Part shown: positions 1 through 5,579 of the stretch, piece by piece
How positions within the stretch are numbered: position 1 is the first letter of the stretch
Layout of the letters: every line of letters begins with the position of its first letter
Assembly: GCA_016929035.1 (NCBI GenBank)
Contig: JAFGJP010000088.1
Coordinates: 1 to 7,284, forward strand
Length of the DNA: 7,284 nt
DNA from: Candidatus Auribacterota bacterium
GTDB taxonomy: Bacteria > Auribacterota > JAFGBW01 > JAFGJP01
Direction: 5' to 3'
Translations under genes and position numbers: made by a program
Notes under the pieces: generated by a model
What the model was told of the DNA's origin: nothing
Database searches by the model: none
Seen by the model: the letters and a program-made list of their open reading frames with translations, nothing else

Positions 1-381
1 CTGAAGATGCTCACGCCGTCTGACGGCCCCTCCGGCATTGAGAACTTTGTTCTTCAAACAGTTAAAAATGCAGGCGCCGCAGCATGCCCTCCGTTCTTTA
101 TAGGGATAGGCATAGGCGGGAATTTCGAGACTTGCGCGCTTCTTGCTAAAAAAGCCCTTCTGCGGGCACCTGGAAAATTTCATGAAAAGAAACATATCAG
201 GGAGCTTGAAATCACACTTCTTCAAAAAATCAACAGTCTTTCAATCGGCCCTATGGGCATGGGCGGGAAAGTGACAGCGTTTTCTGTTGCTATCGAAGAA
301 GCCCCTTGTCATATCGCCTCACTTCCTGTTGCTGTCAACATCGACTGTCACAGCCACAGGCACAAAAGGATAGAATTTTGA
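1..381 (+). CDS. Fumarate hydratase class I, alpha subunit, C-terminal part (5' end outside window)
   Basis: This is the C-terminal part of the alpha (N-terminal-domain type) subunit of a two-subunit, iron-sulfur class I fumarase or the closely related L(+)-tartrate dehydratase. Such enzymes reversibly hydrate fumarate to malate in the cytoplasm. The frame is open to the window edge, so the start lies upstream; the ATG at position 7 is internal. Family motifs, numbered from that ATG, are CPP at 27-29, GIGIGG at 33-38, the LLAKKALLR block at 45-53, GPMGMGGK at 81-88 and NIDCHSHRH near the end. Cys27 and Cys114, 87 residues apart, sit where the family has two of its three cluster-binding cysteines; the first would be upstream. 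The stop TGA overlaps the TTG start of the beta subunit, so the two are translationally linked. Fumarate versus tartrate specificity cannot be decided from this fragment. Confidence 0.93.
   Translation: MKMLTPSDGPSGIENFVLQTVKNAGAAACPPFFIGIGIGGNFETCALLAKKALLRAPGKFHEKKHIRELEITLLQKINSLSIGPMGMGGKVTAFSVAIEEAPCHIASLPVAVNIDCHSHRHKRIEF
364..370 (+). promoter_or_regulatory. Ribosome binding site fixing the TTG start of the beta subunit
   Basis: AAAAGGA lies inside the last codons of the alpha subunit, 7 bases before the TTG at 378. No comparable site precedes the in-frame ATG at 306. This decides the start and indicates reinitiation-type coupling of the two subunits. Confidence 0.7.
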
Positions 382-926
382 AAACAATACCTGTTCATCT
401 GCCGTTAACAGGAAAACAGATCCTCCAGCTGAGAGCAGGAGATTTTCTGACCCTCAGCGGCTCTGTTTATACAATGAGAGATGCGGCTCATGAGCAAATA
501 GACAATATGCTCAATAAAAACCAGAGCCTTCCTTTTCATCTTCAAAATGCAGCCGTTTACTACGTTGGGCCGACACCTTCTCCTGATGAGCGTTTTGTCT
601 TTGGTGCTGCCGGCCCCACAACGTCAGGCCGCATGGACAGGTACACCCCTCGCCTTCTTGAAAAAGGATTGAAAATCATGATCGGCAAAGGGAAAAGAAG
701 CCCTGAAGTCGTGAAGGCGATTGAACAGAATAAAGCTCTTTATCTGGCGACAATCGGCGGCGCCGGTTCCTATCTTGCCAGCAAAATCCTTTCCTCAAAA
801 ATGATCGCTTTCGAGGACCTTGGCCCGGAAGCCATACGCCTTATCGAGGTCAAAGACTTCCCCTGTGTTGTCATCAATGACGCTTATGGAAATGATTTTT
901 ACAGGGGAACATTTCTGGTAAAGTGA
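378..926 (+). CDS. Fumarate hydratase class I, beta subunit
   Basis: Beta (C-terminal-domain type) subunit of the same class I fumarase or tartrate dehydratase, 182 residues, which completes the active site with the alpha subunit. With the TTG start the protein begins MKTIPVHLPL, as family members do. Motifs are GSVYTMRDAAH (28-38), YYVGPTP (61-67), AAGPTTSGRMDRYTP (77-91), IGKGKRS (102-108), IGGAG (126-130) and FEDLGPEAI through INDAYGNDFY (145-175). The length is normal. An earlier in-frame ATG at 306 would add 24 residues that only re-read the alpha gene in another frame and do not resemble the family. The TTG at 378 overlaps the alpha stop (TTGA) and follows an AAAAGGA ribosome site at 364-370. 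The assignment is firm; fumarate versus tartrate is not settled. Confidence 0.95.
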   Translation: MKTIPVHLPLTGKQILQLRAGDFLTLSGSVYTMRDAAHEQIDNMLNKNQSLPFHLQNAAVYYVGPTPSPDERFVFGAAGPTTSGRMDRYTPRLLEKGLKIMIGKGKRSPEVVKAIEQNKALYLATIGGAGSYLASKILSSKMIAFEDLGPEAIRLIEVKDFPCVVINDAYGNDFYRGTFLVK

Positions 927-1270
927 TATTCGTTTTGTCCGTTTTGTCCGTTAGATCCGTTAGGTCAGTTAATTAGCCGCTAAGAGCGCTAAGAATGCGA
1001 AGGGGAAAGGGATTCGCCTACGGCGAAGAAAAGCAAAAAGAAGTATGAGCCACGAAGGGCCATTAAGTACACTAAGGGGAAAAAATATATGACTCAAAAC
1101 CTTCTCTCCATTCTCTTAAAATGGGTATAAAAAAAGTCAAATGATAGGCAAACTTCGTGTCTCTTCGTGTTCTTCGTGGCTAAAGTTTCTCTTTTTTTTA
1201 TTTGTGTTTATTCGTGTGAATTCGTGGCTAAATTTACAATCATCATGCAAAGCACACCTTGAACTATTGA
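927..1270. repeat. Intergenic spacer with repeat element copy A
   Basis: A 344-base gap between convergent genes with no credible coding region. In order it holds tandem 9-mers (931-975), a TAGCCGCTAAG / GCGCTAAG word block (975-1005), a 6-bp hairpin TTCGCC-TAC-GGCGAA (1013-1027), and a left arm GCCACGAAGGGCCATTAAGT (1049-1068). An AT-rich middle follows, then a right arm with three CTTCGTG-type words ending TTCTTCGTGGCTAAAG (1153-1185), and a second right arm (1211-1260). The stretch 1221-1260 matches 4930-4969 in copy B at 35 of 40 positions, and 1051-1068 matches 4723-4740 at 17 of 18. No stem followed by a T-run, as in a classical terminator, was seen. The class is probably a dispersed intergenic repeat. 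Confidence 0.75.
931..975 (+). repeat. Tandem 9-bp repeat, about five units
   Basis: Units are CGTTTTGTC (931-939), CGTTTTGTC (940-948), CGTTAGATC (949-957), CGTTAGGTC (958-966) and a degenerate AGTTAATTA (967-975). The first two are identical. The array starts 5 bases after the beta-subunit stop and runs into copy A. Confidence 0.8.
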
Positions 1271-1741
1271 CTATTCGCTATCGACTTTCTTTTCCTCTTC
1301 TTCTGATATCGCGTCAGAGAAAAAGCTTTTCCGGGTCTTTCCGTTGATTTTTAAAAGACCTTCGTTATAAACGATCTGGAGGTTCCTTTCATGGGAGAGC
1401 GTCATATAGGTGAGGCATTCGATAATCTTATAATAAGTTCTTTTCAGATCCAGTTTTTCAGAAAGAGTTGTTTTCACCTTTTCGCGAAAATGCATATGCT
1501 TTCCATCTTTGATGCGAAGATAGATCAAATAAACATTGCTCTGCCCCTGAAAGCAGGAATAAAGCCAGTCCCTGGGCTTTAATTTAAGAAAACTTTCCCA
1601 TCCGAACGGCGTAAGGTATTCTTCTTTCGCAAGAGAGGGATTGTTCGTGATGTCTTCTTCTCCTTCCTGAAGACCGATCAGCCCGTCCGCAGGAAAAATC
1701 TCATCAAAAAGCTCCTGAAATTTAATTTTAAACATTACCAT
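1271..1741 (-). CDS. Uncharacterised protein encoded downstream of RNase III
   Basis: I do not recognise this family. The product is 156 residues, cytoplasmic by appearance: no signal peptide, no membrane segment and a charged C-terminus (SEEEEKK, 146-152). Visible features are an aromatic-rich N-terminal part (FKIKFQELFDEIF), a central KPRDWLYSCF block (55-64), a segment that looks like alternating beta strands (NVYLIYLRIKDGKHMHF, 69-85) and a basic helix-like stretch (86-105). The ATG at 1741 shares its A with the rnc stop (TAATG), so translation is probably coupled to rnc. The GAAGGA ribosome site (1745-1750) is only 3 bases from that ATG but 9 from the ATG of codon 3 (at 1735), so the protein may really start MFKIKF. 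Membership of the PilZ/rnc transcript is clear; function is unknown. Confidence 0.75.
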   Translation of the reverse strand: MVMFKIKFQELFDEIFPADGLIGLQEGEEDITNNPSLAKEEYLTPFGWESFLKLKPRDWLYSCFQGQSNVYLIYLRIKDGKHMHFREKVKTTLSEKLDLKRTYYKIIECLTYMTLSHERNLQIVYNEGLLKINGKTRKSFFSDAISEEEEKKVDSE

Positions 1742-2451
1742 TAATCCTTCTTGTATTTCTCCAAGGCTTTCCTTGCTGCCTTGCGCTCAGCCTGCTTCTT
1801 GCTGAACCCTCTGCCGACGGCTACCTCTTCACCATTGACGTATACGGCAACCGTGTACTTTTTTCTGTGCTCCGGGCCTTTTTCCTCGAGGATCCTGTAC
1901 TCCGGAAGAACATGATAATTTGTCTGAGTAAAATTTTGAAGGTTGCTCTTGTAATTGAACTCTTCCTGCAACTGTTCGACATCATCGATCAGCTTCTGGA
2001 AGTACCTGCGGCAGAAATTGATTGCCGGCTCATAGCCGCCGTCGATATAAATGGAAGCGATCAGCGATTCAACAAAATCGCTGAGAAGCGACTGGCTCAG
2101 GCTCCCTATCTGGTTCTTCTCGCTGTTCCCGATAAGAATAAACCTTTCCAGATTGAGAACCTTTGCAATGTCTGAAAGCATGTTCTTGCGTACGATAACG
2201 GACCGCTTCACCGACAAATTTCCCTCTGCATCGTGCGGATACTGCTTAAAAAGCATCTCCGTGATGATCATCTGGAGCACAGTGTCGCCAAGAAACTCAA
2301 ACCTTTCATAATGGGAAACCGGCCACCCGGGGTTTTCGTTCAGGTAAGACGTATGCGTCATGGCTTGAAGAAGAAGACTCCTGTTTATGAAATGATAGGA
2401 AATAATGCCTTCGAGAACTTCCAAATTTTTTAAAGACTCATCGACTGTCAT
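1741..2451 (-). CDS. rnc: Ribonuclease III
   Basis: RNase III cuts double-stranded RNA, including rRNA precursors and structured mRNA or antisense duplexes, in the cytoplasm as a homodimer. The 236 residues match the usual length. The nuclease domain (about 10-160) has the signature ERFEFLGDTVL at 49-59. The expected metal and catalytic acids are present: Glu49, Glu52, Asp56, Asp125 and Glu128, the last two in SDFVES. The double-stranded RNA-binding domain (about 166-234) shows KSNLQNFTQ, GPEHRKKY and GRGFSKKQAERKAA. A TGA lies in frame two codons before the ATG at 2451, so the start cannot be further upstream. It overlaps the PilZ gene by 14 bases and has no strong ribosome site, which suggests translation coupled to PilZ. 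The product is firm. Confidence 0.97.
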   Translation of the reverse strand: MTVDESLKNLEVLEGIISYHFINRSLLLQAMTHTSYLNENPGWPVSHYERFEFLGDTVLQMIITEMLFKQYPHDAEGNLSVKRSVIVRKNMLSDIAKVLNLERFILIGNSEKNQIGSLSQSLLSDFVESLIASIYIDGGYEPAINFCRRYFQKLIDDVEQLQEEFNYKSNLQNFTQTNYHVLPEYRILEEKGPEHRKKYTVAVYVNGEEVAVGRGFSKKQAERKAARKALEKYKKD

Positions 2452-2833
2452 AATTTTTCAAAAAGCTTTTCAGCATTTCTTTCTTTTTTGAGTACAGGTT
2501 AAGAAACTGGATGCCGATGATGAACACATTCGGCCTTTCGTGGATTTGCTCCACAGACCGGTTCAGCTCATTATCTTTATCCTCAATTTCCCTGACCCAG
2601 GTCACACGGCCGGAGATATCCAGGATCTCCTCCTCGCCGGAAACAGAAATCCTGAGATTGACGATAGTAAAGACTTTAATGGGAACAGGAATGAGGCAGG
2701 ATGCCCCTCCCATGCTTAAGTCCCTGGTATTTCCACGGATAGGATTGAGAGAAGAGGTCTCTTTTTCAAGGATAATGACTGTTTTGAGATTAAAGCGCTT
2801 GCTTCTTCTTCTGTTTATACCGCCAAAAGCCAT
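2438..2833 (-). CDS. PilZ-domain protein (probable cyclic di-GMP receptor)
   Basis: A single PilZ domain of 131 residues. PilZ domains bind cyclic di-GMP and change the activity of partner proteins in motility, surface polymer synthesis or other outputs. Both parts of the ligand motif are present: RxxxR at Arg9-Arg13 (RRSKR), followed by DxSxxG at Asp38, Ser40 and Gly43 (TRDLSMGG). Beta-strand segments follow (TIVNLRISVSG, ILDISGRVTWV) and the typical closing FIIGIQFLNL (104-113). No other domain, signal peptide or membrane segment is seen, so it probably acts as a soluble adaptor. The start has a good AAGGA site 7 bases upstream. It is the first gene of the minus-strand cluster and overlaps rnc by 14 bases. 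Ligand binding is inferred from the motif; the partner is unknown. Confidence 0.9.
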   Translation of the reverse strand: MAFGGINRRRSKRFNLKTVIILEKETSSLNPIRGNTRDLSMGGASCLIPVPIKVFTIVNLRISVSGEEEILDISGRVTWVREIEDKDNELNRSVEQIHERPNVFIIGIQFLNLYSKKKEMLKSFLKNYDSR

Positions 2834-2854
2834 AGTGCGTTCCTTTATTTTTTC

Positions 2855-2883
2855 ATTGTTACATAAAATATTTTTTTTATCAA
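2855..2883 (-). promoter_or_regulatory. Candidate promoter of the PilZ/rnc cluster
   Basis: Reading the minus strand, TTGATA (2883-2878) lies 17 bases before AACAAT (2860-2855), putting the transcript start about 15 bases ahead of the PilZ ATG with the AAGGA site inside the leader. The -35 match is 5 of 6; the -10 is weak. A dyad TATCA-ATATA-TGATA (2878-2892) overlaps the -35 and could be an operator. The whole stretch is AT-rich, so chance matches are likely. Confidence 0.35.
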
Positions 2884-2909
2884 TATATGATAATACTTGA
2901 AATTATAAG

Positions 2910-2937
2910 GTTACAGAAAACTTTTTTATGATAAAAT
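2910..2937 (+). promoter_or_regulatory. Candidate promoter of the HAD phosphatase gene
   Basis: GTTACA (2910-2915), 16 bases, then TAAAAT (2932-2937), ahead of an AAGG ribosome site (2951-2954) and the ATG at 2962. The match is moderate and in AT-rich DNA, so this is only a candidate. Confidence 0.3.
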
Positions 2938-2961
2938 GTCCCTTTTTCAAAAGGTGTATGT

Positions 2962-3612
2962 ATGGTGAGCTTAAAAAGAAAAGACACCTATTTTATCTTT
3001 GATCTGGATGGGACACTGGCTGATACTCTCCGGGATATCGCGAAGTCTGTCAACTTCATGCTGCAGAAAATGAATCAAACGCCTAAAAAGATTGAAGATA
3101 TTAAAGCGGCTGTGGGATCCGGCATCCATGCGGTTGTCAGACAACTGACAGACTTTCAGGACGAATCACGGATAGAAAAAGCCGTTTCTCTTTTCCGCAA
3201 GCATTATGAAAAGCATCTTCTCGACAACACCCTCCTTTATGATGGCGTCAAAGAATTTCTGGGACTTCCTGACGTCATGGCAAGCGTTATCAGCAACAAA
3301 CCTGAGATTTTCACGAAAAAAATCTGTGCAGACCTCGGTATTCTCAAAAACCTCGACGCCTGCTTCGGAGGCCACGGCACTTTCCCTCATAAACCAGACC
3401 GCTCAGGTGCCGCGCACATCATCGATACTTTCGCTGACGGCCGGACCCCTGTCCTTGTGGGAGATTCTGCCGTCGACAGGGAAACAGCTCTCAACGCTCA
3501 TATCCTTTTTTGTTTTGCGCGGTACGGCTACGAAAACAATGAAGTTAAAAAAAGCCTGCCTGCCGACTTCGCCATAGACAGCTTCCGGGATATGAACAAA
3601 TTATTCTGTTAA
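2962..3612 (+). CDS. HAD-superfamily hydrolase, phosphoglycolate phosphatase-like
   Basis: A cytoplasmic haloacid-dehalogenase-type phosphatase of 216 residues. All four HAD motifs are visible. Motif I is DLDGT with the nucleophile Asp14 and the acid Asp16; motif II is Ser111 in ISNKP; motif III is Lys144 in HKPD; motif IV is GDSAVD with Asp168 and Asp172. A helical cap fits residues about 20-85, as in the Gph/PGMB-type subfamily, and DTLRDIAKSVN after motif I is typical of phosphoglycolate phosphatase. Phosphoglycolate removal is therefore the best guess, but HAD substrates cannot be fixed from motifs and a nucleotide or sugar phosphate is equally possible. The start is supported by AAGG 7 bases upstream. 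It is transcribed away from the PilZ cluster and is followed by a long repeat-rich gap, so it is probably a single-gene unit. Confidence 0.88.
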   Translation: MVSLKRKDTYFIFDLDGTLADTLRDIAKSVNFMLQKMNQTPKKIEDIKAAVGSGIHAVVRQLTDFQDESRIEKAVSLFRKHYEKHLLDNTLLYDGVKEFLGLPDVMASVISNKPEIFTKKICADLGILKNLDACFGGHGTFPHKPDRSGAAHIIDTFADGRTPVLVGDSAVDRETALNAHILFCFARYGYENNEVKKSLPADFAIDSFRDMNKLFC

Positions 3613-3967
3613 GTCCATTTGAAAACAACGAGATACAGGATCCAAGATTCAAGATACACGATAAAAAAACAAATTCAAGACGCAAGAATCGAGAACCGCG
3701 ATGTGCTACGCAAAGATGACTGAAGGTTAGACACAAAGAACGCGAAAAAAACAGGACATCAGATTATCAGGAGACATGGGGACAGGATATCAGGAAACCA
3801 GGACATCGGAAAAAGGGAAACACCTGATAACCTGATATTCTGATACTCACTACCTGATACTCTGATGACCAGATAATCCTTATTTTTCACTTCACATTTC
3901 AAACTATTTTTTGTTTTCTTTTTTTCTTATCTTGCATCGTGCATCTTGTATCCTTTTTGCTTTTCAA

Positions 3968-3996
3968 TTGACTCTTTCTAAAAAAAAATATAAATT
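3968..3996 (+). promoter_or_regulatory. Candidate rex promoter
   Basis: TTGACT (3968-3973) and TAAATT (3991-3996) are separated by 17 bases; TATAAA at 3989 is an alternative -10. The Rex operator begins 9 bases after the -10, so bound Rex would cover the transcription start. The element lies in AT-rich DNA, but position and spacing are good. Confidence 0.5.
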
Positions 3997-4004
3997 CTTT
4001 TATA

Positions 4005-4022
4005 TTGTGATTTTTTTCACAT
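4005..4022 (+). promoter_or_regulatory. Rex operator upstream of rex
   Basis: TTGTGATTTTTTTCACAT fits the known Rex site TTGTGA-N6-TCACAA at 11 of the 12 defined positions; only the last base differs. It is 20 bases ahead of the rex start and just downstream of the candidate promoter, the expected place for autorepression. Rex leaves DNA when NADH is high, so rex expression would rise under reducing conditions. Confidence 0.85.
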
Positions 4023-4041
4023 TTAAAGTAGAGGGCTCCCT

Positions 4042-4683
4042 GTGCCTAAAAAAAACATACCGAAACTGGCCATACGCAGGCTCTGCATCTATAAAAGAAT
4101 GCTCTCGCGACTCCTTGAAAAAGAGCAGGAAACAATATCTTCCAAAGAGCTTGGCAAGCTGACAAGCATTCCCGACTACCAGGTCAGGAAAGACATCAGC
4201 TTCATCGGTGAAATAGGGGTAGCACGCAAAGGCTATAATATAAAAAAGCTCAATGATCACATCATCAACTCCCTGGGTCTCATAGAGGTATGGAACACAG
4301 CCATTGTGGGAGTCGGGCAACTGGGGACAGCCCTTCTCAACTATCCCAGGCTCAAGGAAATGGGCTACAACATCCTGTGCGCTTTTGACATTGATCCGAA
4401 AAAAATCGGCAAAAAAACAGGCGGGATAACTATTTTTCCCTCTGACAGGATCACTCCGACTGTCAGAAAAAACCAGATCAAAATAGGGATCATCTGCGTA
4501 CCCCCTGGCGCAGCACAAACAGTTTGTGACGCTCTTGCCAAAGGCGGCATAAGAGGCATACTGAATTTCGCCCCTATTGCTTTGAACATCCCGGCCCATA
4601 TCGTTAAAAGAGAAATCGACTTTACCGTTGAGCTGGAATTTATTTCAGCTGTCCTCAACCTGATGAAGAAGAAAAGAAGCTGA
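4042..4683 (+). CDS. rex: Redox-sensing transcriptional repressor Rex
   Basis: Rex is a dimeric repressor that reads the NADH/NAD+ ratio and controls fermentation, respiration and other anaerobic energy genes. The 213 residues fit the family. The N-terminal winged-helix DNA-binding domain (about 5-80) carries the AIRRLCIYKRML and SSKELGKLTSIPDYQVRKDISF segments (33-54), followed by GKxGYN-like ARKGYNIKKL. The Rossmann domain has VGVGQLGTALLNY (89-101) and the acidic residue Asp116 in FDIDP, and ends in a helix (EFISAVLNLMKK) that is domain-swapped in known structures. The GTG start at 4042 has a GAGGG site (4031-4035) 6 bases upstream and gives the usual MPKKNIP beginning. It appears to be monocistronic, with its own operator just upstream, and faces rsmD tail to tail across repeat copy B. 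Target genes outside this window cannot be told. Confidence 0.97.
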   Translation: MPKKNIPKLAIRRLCIYKRMLSRLLEKEQETISSKELGKLTSIPDYQVRKDISFIGEIGVARKGYNIKKLNDHIINSLGLIEVWNTAIVGVGQLGTALLNYPRLKEMGYNILCAFDIDPKKIGKKTGGITIFPSDRITPTVRKNQIKIGIICVPPGAAQTVCDALAKGGIRGILNFAPIALNIPAHIVKREIDFTVELEFISAVLNLMKKKRS

Positions 4684-4970
4684 AGCGCTTCGCGCATATC
4701 ATTTAAAAGTAGCCACGAAGAACACGAAGGGCCACTAAGTTAATTGCACTTCGTCAATTATATAATAATCAACCAATTCTTTATCTCATTGCTTTCTCTT
4801 GATTACTTGTTTTTTTCACAAAAGGAATGCTTCGCATAAATGATTATAGTCTCATTAGAAAAACACAGGGAATGCAAAATATATTAAATTTTTCGCCATT
4901 GGCGAAAAACTTCGTGTTTCTTCGTGTTCTTCGTGGCTAAACCTATAATCATCGTGCGAAGCACACCTTC
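4684..4970. repeat. Repeat element copy B filling the rex/rsmD convergent gap
   Basis: The element occupies the whole 287-base space between the rex and rsmD stop codons. Perfect 20-bp inverted ends TAGCCACGAAGAACACGAAG (4710-4729) and their complement (4920-4939) are extended outward by related words GCGCTTCGCGC (4685-4695) and GTGCGAAGCAC (4954-4964), each itself a small hairpin. A further internal arm at 4829-4849 pairs with 4942-4961. A perfect 9-bp hairpin TTTTTCGCC-ATT-GGCGAAAAA (4889-4909) lies before the right arm. No protein is encoded, so any movement would need a transposase in trans. A MITE-like element or a transcript-end structure are both possible. Confidence 0.8.
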
Positions 4971-5537
4971 TCAAAGGCAGTAATAAAGAAGATAGATCTT
5001 TCCGTATTTTTTTTCTTTGTCAGGAAGAATGTCTAATTGTTTCAGCTGATTTAAAAAGAATTGAGGTGCTTCCAGGACAAAAATCCCCTTTTTTTTGACA
5101 AGACTGAAGGCATTCTCCATAAAATCCCGAATGATCTTTCTTTCAATCAGCGCCTCGAAAGTGGCATACGGGGGATCATAAAAAAGGGTGTCAAAATAAC
5201 TTTCATAATCCCGATTTTCAATTATATGACGGACATCATCCAGAAAAAGCACTTTTCTTTTATCTTCTTCAGAAAGGATCCGGCTGCAGTTCTTCTCTAT
5301 AAGCAGGCGCCTTTTTCGGCTGTTTTCAACAAAGACAACCCGGCTGGCCCCCCGGCTCAGGGCTTCCAGTCCGATACTTCCTGAACCGGCGTAAATATCC
5401 CCAAAAAAACAATCTTCAACCCTTTTTGCCAGGGTGCTGAAAAGGGCTTCCTTGACCCTGTCAAGAGTGGGGCGAAAGTCTCCTCCGCCTGAAGAGAGTA
5501 TCTTGCGCCCCTTGTATTTGCCTGCAACAATTCTCAT
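4971..5537 (-). CDS. rsmD: 16S rRNA (guanine(966)-N(2))-methyltransferase RsmD
   Basis: RsmD transfers a methyl group from S-adenosylmethionine to N2 of G966 of 16S rRNA in the assembling small ribosomal subunit. The 188 residues match the family. It opens with MRIVAGKYKGRKI and has RPTLDRVKEALF (22-33), the cofactor-binding loop GDIYAGSGSIGLEALSRGA (46-64), an acidic residue at Glu71 after strand 2 (VVFVEN), Asp100-Asp101 near the adenine site, the catalytic DPPY at 121-124 and the closing KKYGKIYLLYY. The ATG at 5537 has no strong ribosome site. It follows the membrane-protein gene by 42 bases on the same strand and is probably in one transcript with it. The phosphopantetheine adenylyltransferase gene coaD that often follows rsmD is absent; repeat copy B is there instead. 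Confidence 0.96.
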   Translation of the reverse strand: MRIVAGKYKGRKILSSGGGDFRPTLDRVKEALFSTLAKRVEDCFFGDIYAGSGSIGLEALSRGASRVVFVENSRKRRLLIEKNCSRILSEEDKRKVLFLDDVRHIIENRDYESYFDTLFYDPPYATFEALIERKIIRDFMENAFSLVKKKGIFVLEAPQFFLNQLKQLDILPDKEKKYGKIYLLYYCL

Positions 5538-5579
5538 AAAAACTATCGTATCAAATCTTTTATCTCAGGATGCACGCTG

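Larger units (their letters stand above)
3613..4041. repeat. Repeat-rich spacer between the phosphatase gene and rex
   Basis: A 429-base non-coding gap. Outer inverted arms lie at 3638-3664 and 3927-3953 (GGATNCAAGAT-type words; 22 of 27 positions pair). Inside are two blocks of short words facing each other: ATCAGG/GGACATC words at 3752-3808 and CCTGATA/CTGATG words at 3823-3879, around a centre near 3815. No open frame of note was found. The last 80 bases hold the rex promoter and Rex operator. No classical terminator for the phosphatase gene was seen; the large imperfect stem might serve as one. Confidence 0.7.

Noticed and set aside
306..377. ATG-initiated N-terminal extension of the fumarase beta subunit
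   Set aside because: The 24 extra residues re-read the alpha gene in another frame, are Cys/Gln/Arg-rich and unlike the family; a TTG with a proper ribosome site at 378 gives the expected N-terminus.
1141..1347. 68-codon plus-strand frame in the spacer
   Set aside because: It is made of repeat-arm sequence and then the antisense of the unknown gene's 3' end; low-complexity translation, no ribosome site.
3752..3879. CRISPR-like array of CAGG/CTGATA repeats
   Set aside because: The words are short, diverged and unevenly spaced, switch orientation at the centre, and there are no uniform spacers and no cas genes.
4000..4599. 199-codon open frame on the minus strand opposite rex
   Set aside because: It lies almost wholly antisense to a certain rex gene, has no ribosome site or family motif and would run through the rex operator; it is a shadow of rex codon use.
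4807..4821. Second Rex-like site, TTGT-N7-ACAA, downstream of rex
   Set aside because: The dyad is only 15 bp, lacks the GA of the left half and lies inside repeat copy B, not near a promoter.
4889..4909. Perfect 9-bp hairpin as a rho-independent terminator
   Set aside because: On neither strand is the stem followed by a separate T-run; its flanking T and A bases pair with each other. It could still slow polymerase, but it is not a classical terminator.
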